64,000 nucleotides of DNA, taken from NCBI GenBank assembly GCA_019095985.1, contig JAGTTF010000065.1:1-64000 (forward strand). The letters run 5' to 3'. This document shows, piece by piece, positions 11,194-23,400 of the stretch. The stretch is from Streblospio benedicti. Its lineage: Eukaryota; Annelida; Polychaeta; Spionida; Spionidae. The notes beneath the pieces were generated by a model that was not told where the DNA came from, searched no databases, and saw nothing but the letters and a program-made list of their open reading frames with translations. Position numbers and translations under genes: made by a program. Position 1 is the stretch's first letter. Each line of letters opens with the position of its first letter.

Positions 11194-14100
11194 ATGTGGT
11201 GATTTGCTCACAAATTATTTTTTTATACAAGGACTCTTTCTACTTTAAAATATTCGTTTATGAACTATAACAGTGCCTTCCTTCGTTTTTAATATTAGAT
11301 ACAGAGTTATGAACTCGTCTAATTGAGAAATTACGAAAAAAGAAAATGCAGAAATATTTGTGGTATAGAATAACAACTTGTTTTTATTGTTGTTTAAATT
11401 GTGGCCACAGACCTCAGCAATTAACTCGCCCACGCACAAGGCTAATGCGTTCTCGAAATTGAACAACTTCCAGGTATAATATGTGTGCACATGGTGCATT
11501 AAAAATTCTAAAATCTCAAAGAAACTCACCGTAGCGAATCTGCTTATGGCATACAACTTACGTGGGAGCAGATTGGACTATAAAGGATTAGCTAAAACAG
11601 GGACAAAAACAATGCCTCTCCAATTTTCGATTTTGGATACAAACAAACGGGCCACGTGCTTTTCACTGTACTGTTTTCTGATGTCGGCGTGACAAAGGTA
11701 AGTAATTTATCTGATGTTTATCGCTTTACAACTAAATGTGTGAGCACATAATGCCATTCAAGCAAAGTAAGAACACACAACTAATCATGAAGCATATAGA
11801 ATTCGACTTGTGACCGGTGTTAAAGTTCGCAGTGTCTGATTAAATCTGGGTGGATTTCATTTAGATCTAGTCACAGACTTTGGGACATTGTCAATAAAAG
11901 ACACCGGAGATAAGATATGAAGCAGCGTCACTACCTCTGGGGATGTGGACACTGCCATAGAGGCCACATGTAGGCATACTGTTTACATTAGCACTGGGAC
12001 TGCATAAAAGCCTAAGGAGCAGAAATTGACCCCAAGATGAGGTCAACCAATTAAGGCTTATAGTGTATACATATATGTAACCGAGCTACAGGGTGTTAAT
12101 TGGCCAGTAAACATTGAAACTGCACCAGTTCAATGATAGCAGAGAAAAGCATTATATGCATTCATTAAATTTGGTCTCAACCAATAAGCCTTTTTGCCAT
12201 CTCAAGCAGCGCAGTGCATGTTGGGATACGCCAGTTCCAAACAAACCGTCACGTGCTCGTCTATTGCTGTTAGCTTCCTGTATTATCGTTCATATTTACG
12301 ATATGAAATCAAGAAATATGTAGACAAATAATTGTGAACTTTATTTACAATTGATTGTACATCATTTCCTACCATCTCCTCCAAGGATTGAATAAATGTT
12401 TAGGAGTTGTCATCGTGTAATAAGGCTAATTACACCAGTGTTTATGATATCCTGTCAAGATAACACCACAATGGATAGAACCGTGAAAGTATTTTGCTAA
12501 TGTCTCCCCATTGACTGCTACTAGGCTGTTATCATATGTTGTGGATAATCTGCAAAGGTACTCATTTCCGTACATACCGATGATTATGTATATGAGTGGT
12601 AGTTTGATGAGAATAAAGATTGTCAGCATGATCAAAAATTGCCATAGTAATATTGTACAAAGGCCATGGTCTATGGACACTGATGTGTGTGTATAAACAG
12701 TACATTTATTATGTGATTATCTAAACTTTATATCACGAGGAACCTGGACCTTTGTAAATTGTATCAAACTAAAGTTACACAAACGAGAGAGGTGAAAAAT
12801 ATCAATGTGTGAAAGACATTTAGAAGTGACATACATTTGATGGAGATGTGAAAAGTGTTGATTTTTATCTAAGTTGAACGGAGTGAAATTTTTATTGGAT
12901 GTATATTTATATGCAGAGAAAAGAACTCACCTTTCTAAATTCAATATTCAGATTTTAGAAAAGTCAATTTTCCAAACATTGAGTCCCTATTTCAAAATTA
13001 AGCTTTGAACCTGATTCACATATATACCATATACTATTACTGCAAAATATATACTAATATATACTATGGCAAAACATCAGTTTATTTCCTTTCGAACAGA
13101 CTCAAGAAAATTCATCATGATAATACAATAAATAATTAGATGTCTGATGTTCTTCCCCATGTTAATAATTATATATATTAATGACATTTGAAACCAACAG
13201 ATCCTGCATGGTTGTTATGCTATTGTCAGTATGGTGAAAATGTATTTTTGGTGAAAGAACAATTGTAACATTACACATAATGAAAAGCTCCTCATCAAAA
13301 ATTTGTTATACAGATAAGTTTTACATATTTCTCTCAAGTTTTTTTTAACCACATTACCAGTTATTGAAAAAATAGTTTTCCAATTTCTTCCAGGTTTTTT
13401 AACACATTACAAATTATTGGAAAACATATTTTTCATATCTTATAATTGCTTTGCGAAAATCATGTCTTTGTGTCTTGTGAAAAAATAAGAGATGACATAT
13501 GTCAAGCTGCTTTGTATGTGATGGAGATGCAAAAAGTCATGATATTGGTTTGTGCTCCGATGTGGAGTGGCAGTTATGGTACTCATGTGTTTATCTGAGT
13601 TGATCATGATTTGAGCATTGTGATACTTGGTTTAAACATATTTTCATTTCAAAAATGAAAAAGAATTCCGCATACACACACACAAACACATTCACACAAG
13701 ATGAAAAAAGAGTAAAAAGACATAATGATGTACAAGTACACATAACAACCTATATAATACCTATATAATAGTTGAAAATTTCTCCCACTAATTTGTCATA
13801 AGATCAATTTGAGGCAACTCGAACAGTTTTATTCAGATACCAGCATGCAGCATTCTGAAACAAAAATTTTATTAGATCCCAAGCTCTATGAGAGAGAGCC
13901 TACTGATAGGTGAGGTGCTATAATTAACTATTAGAGGGAGATAATCTATGATCATTCTAGGTCAACTTCTCAGCTAAATTACAATGCTTCTACAGATTCA
14001 TATTTTGCTACAATAAAATGTGTATTGAAGGGATGAATTTGTGAAGAATATCAGTATTAAGTGTTAGAAATTATGTTTATTAATAAGTTGTACTTTAAAT

Positions 14101-17100
14101 GTTTACATATATTTGACTGTAATTATTTTGGTATGGAGTAAAACCTATCTTGTGGACGCGTTCTTTATATTTGTAGGCGATTTAAAAAAAAGACTGGTAT
14201 GCTGAAATTCTCCATCGCTGAAATGAAATATGACCATTATTTCATCATTTGGCATATTGAAATATAGAATAATGTTGTTAGAATACTAAACAGGATATGC
14301 ACCAATAAAATGTCCATTGCATAACATCAATATTGCTAGAATCATCTTCGTAATCATCACCATAACCATCATTTACAATGCTCTTAATTTTCCTACATAT
14401 TTGCAGTACATATTATTTCAACATTAGTGTCAATATCCACTACAAACCATGAAATAAAGATTAGAAAGAATAGACCATAGTTGATTTTAGGATACATTCC
14501 TTGCCACTTAATATATTCTTAGTATTCAGAAATAACATAGACCAAATTATTACTATATGGCTGCACATTTGTCAATCTGAAGCAACACATTCAAATAATA
14601 ATTACTAGCTAATAAATCAATTTAGTGTAGCACCCACAGCAATGTTGACATAGAGTGAGTATATCAATCAACACTCAATTACTGTGATGACATTGTATGA
14701 AACTACTCACAATAATATAAGGAGATGTTTGGTAAATACCTTTCAATTCATGTATGTGATGGATATGTTTTAGTCATGTCAATCCTCATGAAATAATATA
14801 TATGTGATGCCTACATTACAACATCACTGTCAAAAGACGTTTTGACAACCAATGTTGTGGACAAAATAAAACAGAAATATAGTGTAAATACATGATGTCA
14901 TTCCTGAAAGTATAGGGATTGTGCCTTACCTTTCATTTTTTTCTTGTTTATAAAGATTGGGAAAATAGAATGTACTTTGATCAGAAAATGGTGGAGAAAA
15001 ACTCATTCGTTCAATTTGAATGGAACAATGTATAATATAGTAACATGCATAGTGATTTTGGTAAATTGAAATTATTAATAATCTTTTCGGATGAGAAACA
15101 TGTCTAGTTGTGAATTGTGAACCACGTAATCATAATAGGATTTTTGCAATACGTAGATGTTGAGCTTTTTTTTTTATCAATTCATGCACTTGTATGATTT
15201 TTGAAATAGAAGTGTTCCAAATAATATTAGATTCAAATTTAAATTTTGAAAATCCCCGTTGAAAATTATCAAAATTAAATTATTGGATTGTAACGAAATT
15301 CAAATTTACAAAGTAAATAATATTAATATAATCATGGTAATAGGTAGGCAACCTCACAATGGACTTAAATGAACACTTATGCTGGATCAGCACATTTAAG
15401 TGCCCAGGGATTCTAAGTTCAAAATTAACTAATTTGGGGAGCGGGCTGATAAGTGGGAGAACATTTAAATTCTATTACGACCGATTGCCTGCTAGAAATC
15501 GCATGGTTTTGTGCACACAGTCCTCTATTTTTTACATGTTGCTTAGCAATGAGATCTCGTTATGTCATCGCATATAAACGGGAACCAGTCTAGTTAAAGT
15601 TTGGAGCTGCTCGGGAATTTCAGTATCGTCTTCAAGATTTAACAATGGCCGCTTATGAAACATATTCGAAAGTTTGTTAAATTGGTTGGGCGTTTGAGTT
15701 CAAATCATCCAAAAAAAGGGGAGGGCTGATAAACGGAGGAGGGCGTTTGAATGAGCAGATACGTTAGAATATGATGCACTGAAATGATTGTAAAGTTACC
15801 CCTCTGTTAGAGTGGCACAACATTGAGAAATATGTTTTGGAAATATTTAACTATGACTATGGTTTGAGATATGTCTATTCATTTTAAAATATTATAATTT
15901 GTGACTTTGAAGTGTTAGATGACGTGATATAAAAGGGTGTAAGAAAGAATGCTGCATTAATTTACAAATGGTTATTGATCTGTATCTTATGCCTGGCAAT
16001 GCAGGCAATTTACTGTAAAACATTAATTGTTAATGTACATATGCCCATTACAGTAAAAAAAAAAAAAAAAAACAGCTGTATTCTAAGTACACTGCAAAAT
16101 ATCTTGCAAAACAGCCAAACTGTAAAAGCTGAAATTCTTCAGGTATATTTTAATACAAATGCAGAAGCAACACAAAGCATGCACAATCCTGCTATCACTC
16201 TATGAACTTGGTCATTGCTTAATGCTAGGACTTAATGAGGGGGGGAAATCATATACCTAAATATTCATAGTTGCACATATATTTTGAAAAATGATTCATG
16301 AAGAGTCAAACAAAAAGCCCTGTTTAATTGTAAACTTTGTAGACATGCTACCTATGTTCATTTCATATTCACAAGACATGCTACAGACCAAAATGTTTGA
16401 TTATCAGATCTGTAAAGTGGACAAAGATTGGTAAATTTTTTGGTGGCACGCATCCAGGCAATACGGATGTTACACTTGAATGTATAATCATATGTTGGTG
16501 CTTCATAGAAGTTTCAATTGATGTCATATTCAATTTTTATGTGAGGGGTTTATGGCTATGAAATGATATCCAATGCATAAGTTCTTTTTTATGTCCAAAT
16601 TATCTAACCACTCAGACAATTTGAAGGATGTCAGTGTCAAAGTAAAATTCTGTGTGCAGCACATTTCAAATGTTTCTTTTAAACTTCATGTCTACCATAT
16701 AGGTATTACTATAAAGACTTTTATTGTATCTAATAGAACCCATGAATGTCTAATGTGTAAAAGATTCACTATCTGTGTTTATAGCAGTTGTATGTGTCTA
16801 TCTCTCATATCTAGTGATCATTTATCCCACTGTTATCTGGAGACAGGTTTACTAAGCTCATAGAAACTCGTTCTGTAAATGTGTTTTTTTTCAAGAAGGT
16901 ACGACTATCTGTGCAAGCTTGACATATGCTAAGTTTTGTGATTGTATGATGAATTTTGCCATTTGAGTCATTTAGTTAATACATATCATTTCATCTTATC
17001 TTTCTCAAAATGTTATTGCACTATTGTATCATCTTTATCGCTTGTAATTTGTTATCTATTAACTTTCTATATACTACATCAACTTTCTACACAGGCTACG

Positions 17101-18542
17101 AAGTTTTGCTGTAGGTAGCTGTATGGACCATCAGTTTTGGGTGGATGCCATTGACCATGGTGACACTGTTACAAGTATCTGTGCCTTGAATTTTGGGCTA
17201 CCTAATTTTGACCTGTGCTATCTGATGTTCAGACTCAGTGACCCTGATGTCTATAATGCATTATTAATCCTAAGTCAAGTCCTGTATTGTGGGTTTGTAT
17301 TGGTTTAATGAAAGAATTTAAACTGTTTTGATACTGGAACAATGGGTGAACAGGAATTTACATGGCGTGAGGCAAAGCCCATGTGGCTTCCACTGAGTGA
17401 TAACGCTGATCGCTTGTTGTGTCTTTAGGAATTCTAGTCTTAACGTTTTTGAGCAGTTGTACAACTATGAATACAGGATATCTTATCCTATTCATATTAC
17501 ATTTCATGACTTCTGCATTTTATCATCCCATGTTCCAAAATGTTTCATAAATGGTTTCAATACATAGTCACCCTTCTCTCAAGGAGTGCCAAGGCCAGCT
17601 TATTACCATCAGGTTTTTCAACTCAATTAATTCTTTGTTAGACTGAGATCAGGACTGTTGAGTAGTGCTATAAAGTATCGACTTCATATTGAACCGTGAA
17701 GTTGGGGGAAGTAAGGAAGTCGTCTGCTTTGTGGATCAGTCCAAATACTTGTGGTAGCTGCAGGTGCTAACAGAAAGATAATCTGGCCAGGCTTATATAG
17801 GATTAGAGATTATCAAACAGCTAAAGTGAGGAAATGGACAGATTATTCATGATGAGTTAACTCACCTATGGATTAAAATTTAACTGTTACAATAAGAAAG
17901 TACCAAGTGTGTGGCATAATTTTTTATTCCTCTTGTTACAGTTAAGCTGGTGAAGCCATTAATATTGTATAAAGATATTTTTTACACTTCCGTGTTATTG
18001 ATGTAGACTGAAGTTTTATGCAAGAAGAGGATTGAAATTCTTGTAACAAACAAACATGATTTTATGTGGTTTAATATTTTCAGTGAGTATTTACAGGGAT
18101 ATAAAAAAGTCAAAGTTTGAACTCATTGAAAAGCTACTTTTTGTGTATTTGATACCATCAAACTACAACTTTGTATGTGTATTTTACTATTTTATGAACT
18201 GTGCTCCTTTCCAGGCTTGAATTCATACCATAAGCTACTAAATAAATGCCCATGATGAAACTTCTAGGGAAGTGTGTTCGACTCCAAATCAATGTGGTTG
18301 AGCTTAGCCTAATATGACATCAAACTTTTCGATGCTTTTCAATTGTACAGTATCGCTTGTCTGCATCGCATTTATGTTATGTATATGAGTTTTTATATTT
18401 ACATGAAATTAATAAATGATGCCACCACAAAGCTTCACTGCTTTTATATGGGTATGTTTTTACATTTTCAAATAGTTGTTATCACTTCACCTCACATTGT
18501 ATAAAGATTTTATATACAAATTTTAGTTGTTTTTCTTCATAG
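11194..18542. other. Long AT-rich stretch without a supported gene
   Basis: I see only isolated signals: a consensus donor (GACAAAG|GTAAGTAA) at 11698 that could end a plus-strand first exon; a minus-strand donor (GCTACG|GTGAGTTTC) near 11530; a GCAGTGCATGTTGGGATA motif at 12211 close to the ZNF143-type promoter consensus, with CACGTG at about 12251; a CA-rich tract near 13674; poly(A) at 16053-16071; and an AATAAA near 18410. It may hold 5' introns of the YqaJ-type gene starting at 18543, but no connecting exon is convincing. Confidence 0.4.
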
Positions 18543-19899
18543 ATACAAAAATGTCAGTAAAACTGATGTTAAAGAAAGTTGGCAGAAACGTCCGAAGAGC
18601 GCGCCACCAAAAACAACAAAAACGATGCAGGAGCTCTTCCCGCTTAGCACGGCATTGCTAAACTATAGGTAAGGTATTAATTGTATGGCATAGTAATTAT
18701 GACATAGAATTGCTAAATATAGAAGGGCATAGAAGGAATTAAGTTGCTCCAATATCTTTAACTTTTGGCCTCTATTATCCGGCATAAATTTCACAATGTA
18801 CTATTTTTTTTGTTTTTCAGTATGTATTTATTTGATTTAAATTTTGTACCTTGCCATATTGATGAAGAAACTCAAACTCAATCTTGTTTCATTTATTATG
18901 ATATAAAATAGAAAAGTGTAACAAGTAACTAAATAACATTACAAAATCAAATAGTCCAAATCATCATGTAATGCCCATTCTTCATTCTCCTTATCATGTA
19001 ATAACCAATTAAGAATAAATTGCATGAAAGTTTGGTATGATATTTAAAATCTTTCTATACTGACAGGGCAACTTCAAGACCAGTCAACGAACAAGATATT
19101 GCTTTCTTTTTAGAAAAGCTTAATGATCTTGGCCGCTTTTCAGGTCTTCAATACTGCTGTGAATGTGTTGTTGATGTTCATGTTTTATTTGTTTTTGTTT
19201 TGTTTTATTTCAAATTATTTACCTCTGGGCATAAAACACATCATTAATACAGTGGTGGACATAAGAATATTTATTAATCTTTCAAAAAATGTTGAACATT
19301 ATCACATATTATTCTGATATAGCATAATGAACATTCAATTATGTATCAATAGAAATATCCAATATTATTACAAACATTAACAATGATCCATTCAAAATTG
19401 CCAACCTATACCAATTTTGATGCATAATATGAAGCATAACAAAAAGGGTGAAGTTGCACATTAGCACAAATTATGATAAAAAGTAGACAAAAAGTACTGT
19501 TGCAATAAGTATTCTACTTCATTTCTGCAGACTAATGTTTGATTGAATACAAATCTTAACATATATGCTATTACATAAAGCTATGTGCTATTATACAAAT
19601 ATTTGAAGCTATATTAAATCTACTTTTTTAGCAATACAGTGGATTGTGTCACCAGAGCCTGCTCCGCCCACAGTGGAGATCTCTTGTGTGGAGGATCTTA
19701 TTCTGTCTGAGGGCTATGTGAATGCAGTGAACAAGAAGCTCTGGCTGATAGAACATCTTAAAATGTCACAAACCCAAATCGCTGATGTTGCACAAATCAC
19801 CATTGGGCAAAGAGATAACCCCTTGTGGTCATTCACAAGAAAAAACAGGCTCACAGCATCAAATTTCGGTATTGTGCTGGCAGCTATAAGAAGGAACAG
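18543..19899 (+). CDS. YqaJ-nuclease-type gene, three-exon fragment
   Basis: Exons 18543-18668, 19067-19143 and 19632-19899 join in phase (donors GTAAGG, GTCTTC, GTATTT; acceptors ATAG, GACAG, TTTTTAG), giving about 157 residues. The third exon carries QRDNPLWSFTRKNRLTASNF, the entry motif of YqaJ-like (phage alkaline exonuclease) domains as found in many invertebrate proteins. The preceding WIVSPEPAPP segment also matches my memory of that family, where a SWIM zinc finger often lies upstream. The nuclease core that should follow (acidic catalytic residues and Q-W-G..H) is not found before the converging gene at 20192. The copy is therefore cut short or its remaining exons lie elsewhere. Family assignment rests on motif recall, not a search. 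Confidence 0.6.
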
Positions 19900-20191
19900 G
19901 TATTTCACTTTGCTAAGTATATGAATACATTAGTATTTCAATTTGTAATATATACCTCAAACGGTTAGGGTCTCAGCAAATCAGGTAAAAACAAATAAAT
20001 CTAATGTACAATCATAGAAGGGCAAGTAAAACACATTATTGAATTTGATTTTACAAAAGATTACTTCAGCAAATACTTTCCACTAAATAAAAGCTGAAGC
20101 TCAAAGATCAAGAGATATTGTATTGCTAAATATATGGGCAATTAATTGTTCAATTTAACCCTTAATTAGTTCTAACTGTGTATATGTGTTT

Positions 20192-20428
20192 TCAGCTTAT
20201 TATGTAGCGTATTCTTCCTCTAACCAAATCGGTTATCTTCCTTAGGAAGGATGAGCTGGTGGGGTCATCGCCCCTCTCCATAGAGAGTTCTAATAAAAGC
20301 TCATCTGGCATATTTCGGGCTTCTTCCCTTGTTGGGAATGTCTTTGATGAAATGTGATGTTTGAAGTAATCAAATATTTTCACTTTGGAGGCTTTGCTGA
20401 AGCCTTTGTCCGATCTCAGCTTCTTGAA
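20192..20428 (-). CDS. Terminal exon: helical C-terminal domain
   Basis: 78 codons and a stop, preceded by CATTGCAG. The sequence starts FKKLRSDKGFSKASK and ends LVRGRIRYIIS: basic at both ends, acidic in the middle (REEARNMPDELLLEL), predicted helices. Not part of the recombinase fold and not recognised. It could be a dimerisation or DNA-binding tail gained by this lineage. Confidence 0.7.
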   Translation of the reverse strand, partial: FKKLRSDKGFSKASKVKIFDYFKHHISSKTFPTREEARNMPDELLLELSMERGDDPTSSSFLRKITDLVRGRIRYIIS

Positions 20429-23400
20429 CTGCAATGAAAATGTGTAAGTAAAAATAGATAGAAACAATTTTCAACTAATAACACACATAAAAATTAATTA
20501 ACATAATTACATCTAATATAATTACATCAATTGAATGGATCCATATTGTTTCGGAAACTCATGGAAGTTAACTACAGACCTTAATCTCACTAAATTTATA
20601 TAAGATTTAAATTGATAAATGTCATTCATTTTTTTACAAAGAATCTCCTTCATCATACCTGTAACATGACTTCCATCGGTACCTTTTCCTCTTTTATTGC
20701 TGCTATATCTGTAACCTGCTGAAATTGACAAAGATGTACTTTTTATTTTGAAACAAGGTGTATGGGAGTAACCCTATTCAAATGATGAATGGCACCACCA
20801 GGGCTAATTCTGGGAGAAATACAGTGTGTGCCATTTTGGTCGGCTAAACATCCAACTTGTGTGATTGTATTTGAGTATTACTTGGCCCTTTATATTTGAT
20901 TATTTGTAATCGGGTGAAAATGCACATGGCCATTCAATCTTGTAGGAAAATATAAAAATAATTTAGAAAAGATTTTAATAAAATCAATGGATTAAAATGA
21001 CTAATATTGTTTAATAACACTGTTAGCATTATCAGGCATAAATAACCCCCAGCTATTGTTAGGTTAATATTTTTAACTTATTTTTAATAATGCATGCGAT
21101 TGTGATATTCAAATAATCTTTTGAATCCTTGATCTAACATTTACCTCATCAGATGCTGATGTAGCCTGTTCTGCCATGACTGTCTGCAAAAATTAAAATA
21201 TTTTTAATTGTTAGATTCTCATTTACTACATATCAGTAGCTTTGGGAACGTGAAAATAATTGGCTCAGTTTATCAATACAAACACAATTGCATGTTGCAT
21301 TTACCTGTCTGGTGACCGTGCATGTGGCTTCTTGTTTTATAGGTTGTCTCGCATCCTGCAAATAATTAACGGTTTGCTATCAGTTGTGTTTGGTTAATCA
21401 ATTATTACAATAATATGTTTATTTTACAGAAAACCATGTGATTGATGGAAACTGAATGAATCAGATGATTGCATATTAATATTTAGGACGGCAGATCAAT
21501 GATATTTCAACAAACCGATGAAATTTGCAAGTATGCTTTTGTTCAAATTAGTAATACACTATATAAAAGAATTAATAGATTTTTTTTGAGTATTCTGAAG
21601 TAAGTTGTGTAAAACTAGAAATGTTTGCGCAATCTTTAACCCTCTCTCCCTTAAAACGGCCTAAACCGGCCTGGTCTCATTCGCCCTCAAAACGGCCCAA
21701 ACCGGCAGCTGAATTTCACGTGTAGTGCTGTAAAATGCTCCGTCATTCAAGTGATTCATTCGGGGTGAAGAAGCAGTGTAATCGAGATAAAAAATAGATA
21801 ACTATCAGTTGTGTTTGCGGCGGTCAAACTTGTTCAAAAAATAATTATAGTATCCTACTGGAAGTGTGTTTTCGCTATATTTCTAATGTTATTTCATACT
21901 ATGATCAATTTTAATCAGGGTTGCCATGGGACTAGAAAAGTCAGGGATATTTGTTTTTTCAAGGTAAGTGAATTGTCGTGGAATTTCGAAAATTGGTCGG
22001 CGAAAAATCCTATTTCCAAAAGCCGTAGACAAATGAAATTTAAGGAATGGGAAATAGACTAAAATGTTCGTGGGTTGTCATGTAATTCGAATTGGGGGAA
22101 TTTCTCCTTCCAAATTATGGGATGTTGAGTTTAAATAATTTATTAGGGAAACATCCAGAGCTGTTTAAAGAATACGACTTTGTGACAATTGTACGCCCGC
22201 GACTCTGTTTTGATAAATGCTAAAATGCCAGCCTTCTGTCCGCCATAGTTTTTTTTAAAATCGTTATTGAAGCAACGCAGGTGATAGAGGATGCTGTTAT
22301 GCGAACATGTCCGTTTATTTGGATGATTTGAAGGTTAAGTATGTCAAACATGGCGGACACACTGTGTAGTATATTTTGTGAAATATTATCCCATTTCAGA
22401 GACACTGTATGGAATCTGAAAAGTATTTATACATTGGATTACTTGTAAAGCATTTGGGAAACGGCCGGCCCAATTTCATTATCGAAAAAGATATGCACAA
22501 CAAGATATTCGATTGTGAAGTTTGTTAAGTCATGACGGCACGATTGCCAAAGCCACTCGGTCCGATTCAAAATTTATTGGAGCTTTATCATTAACGGTCA
22601 TTGTATGTATGTTTATGAATATATTTGGATTATTTATACCCTTGTTGTTGATGGCAACAAATAATATTCATGTAATATGACTCCAACTTCTAGAAAAAAG
22701 TCTCACAAAAGTGCTTCTTGCACACACGTAAACGAATCGATAACGCTCGTGCCCGGATGTTTTGGCAAAAATTTATGACAGGTAAAACCGAAAGTAGAGA
22801 TATAATTGTAAAAATAATACAAAGAAAGCGTTTCTTGCCACACTAGACCGGTTTGTGTTAAGGAAATACGAATTTACTCTCACCCTGGAAAGATTTATAA
22901 ATCACAAGTTAAACTGTCAAGCTGGCTTTGTTCCACGCATTTTTTATTACGTCAATACGTTCTCCGTAGCCGTAGCGAATGAGTTAATATAAATTGAAAA
23001 TGATTATGTCCTGCACAGTGTTAAACATAGTTATAGTTGCACATAATTATATATTTTTAATCTTGAATACACTGCTTTTTCGCCACGAACTAATCACTTA
23101 AATGACGTAGCATTTGGCAGCGGAAGATTTGATGACGGATGAGAACAGGCTGGTTTGAGGGTGAAAGGGTTAATTATAATCCATCCGTCTAGTTACAACG
23201 CTGTTTACGCCAGAGACACGGGCATAACATATGACCATTAATAGGGTATTGCATGTGTTTGAGTGGGATATAGAAAAATCTCTCACCGAGTGGATATGTC
23301 ACAGCTCGAGTGAGCTTGAAAGTGGGAGAATTAACTGTATGGCAATGGTAAACAGTGTCGGATACAGATATTTATGTACAATCGCTGTCTACTGAGTGGG

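Noticed and set aside
12205-12260. Promoter with ZNF143-like and E-box motifs
   Set aside because: No exon with support follows on either strand, so kept only as a remark in the 11.2-18.5 kb entry.
12426-12680. 84-codon minus-strand frame with a hydrophobic stretch and an AATAAA-like signal at 12340
   Set aside because: It begins at GTG with no splice acceptor, no homology and hydrophobicity expected in AT-rich DNA.
15359-15577. 72-codon plus-strand ORF near GGGCGTTTGA repeats
   Set aside because: Lies in what looks like degenerate repeat sequence; no domain.
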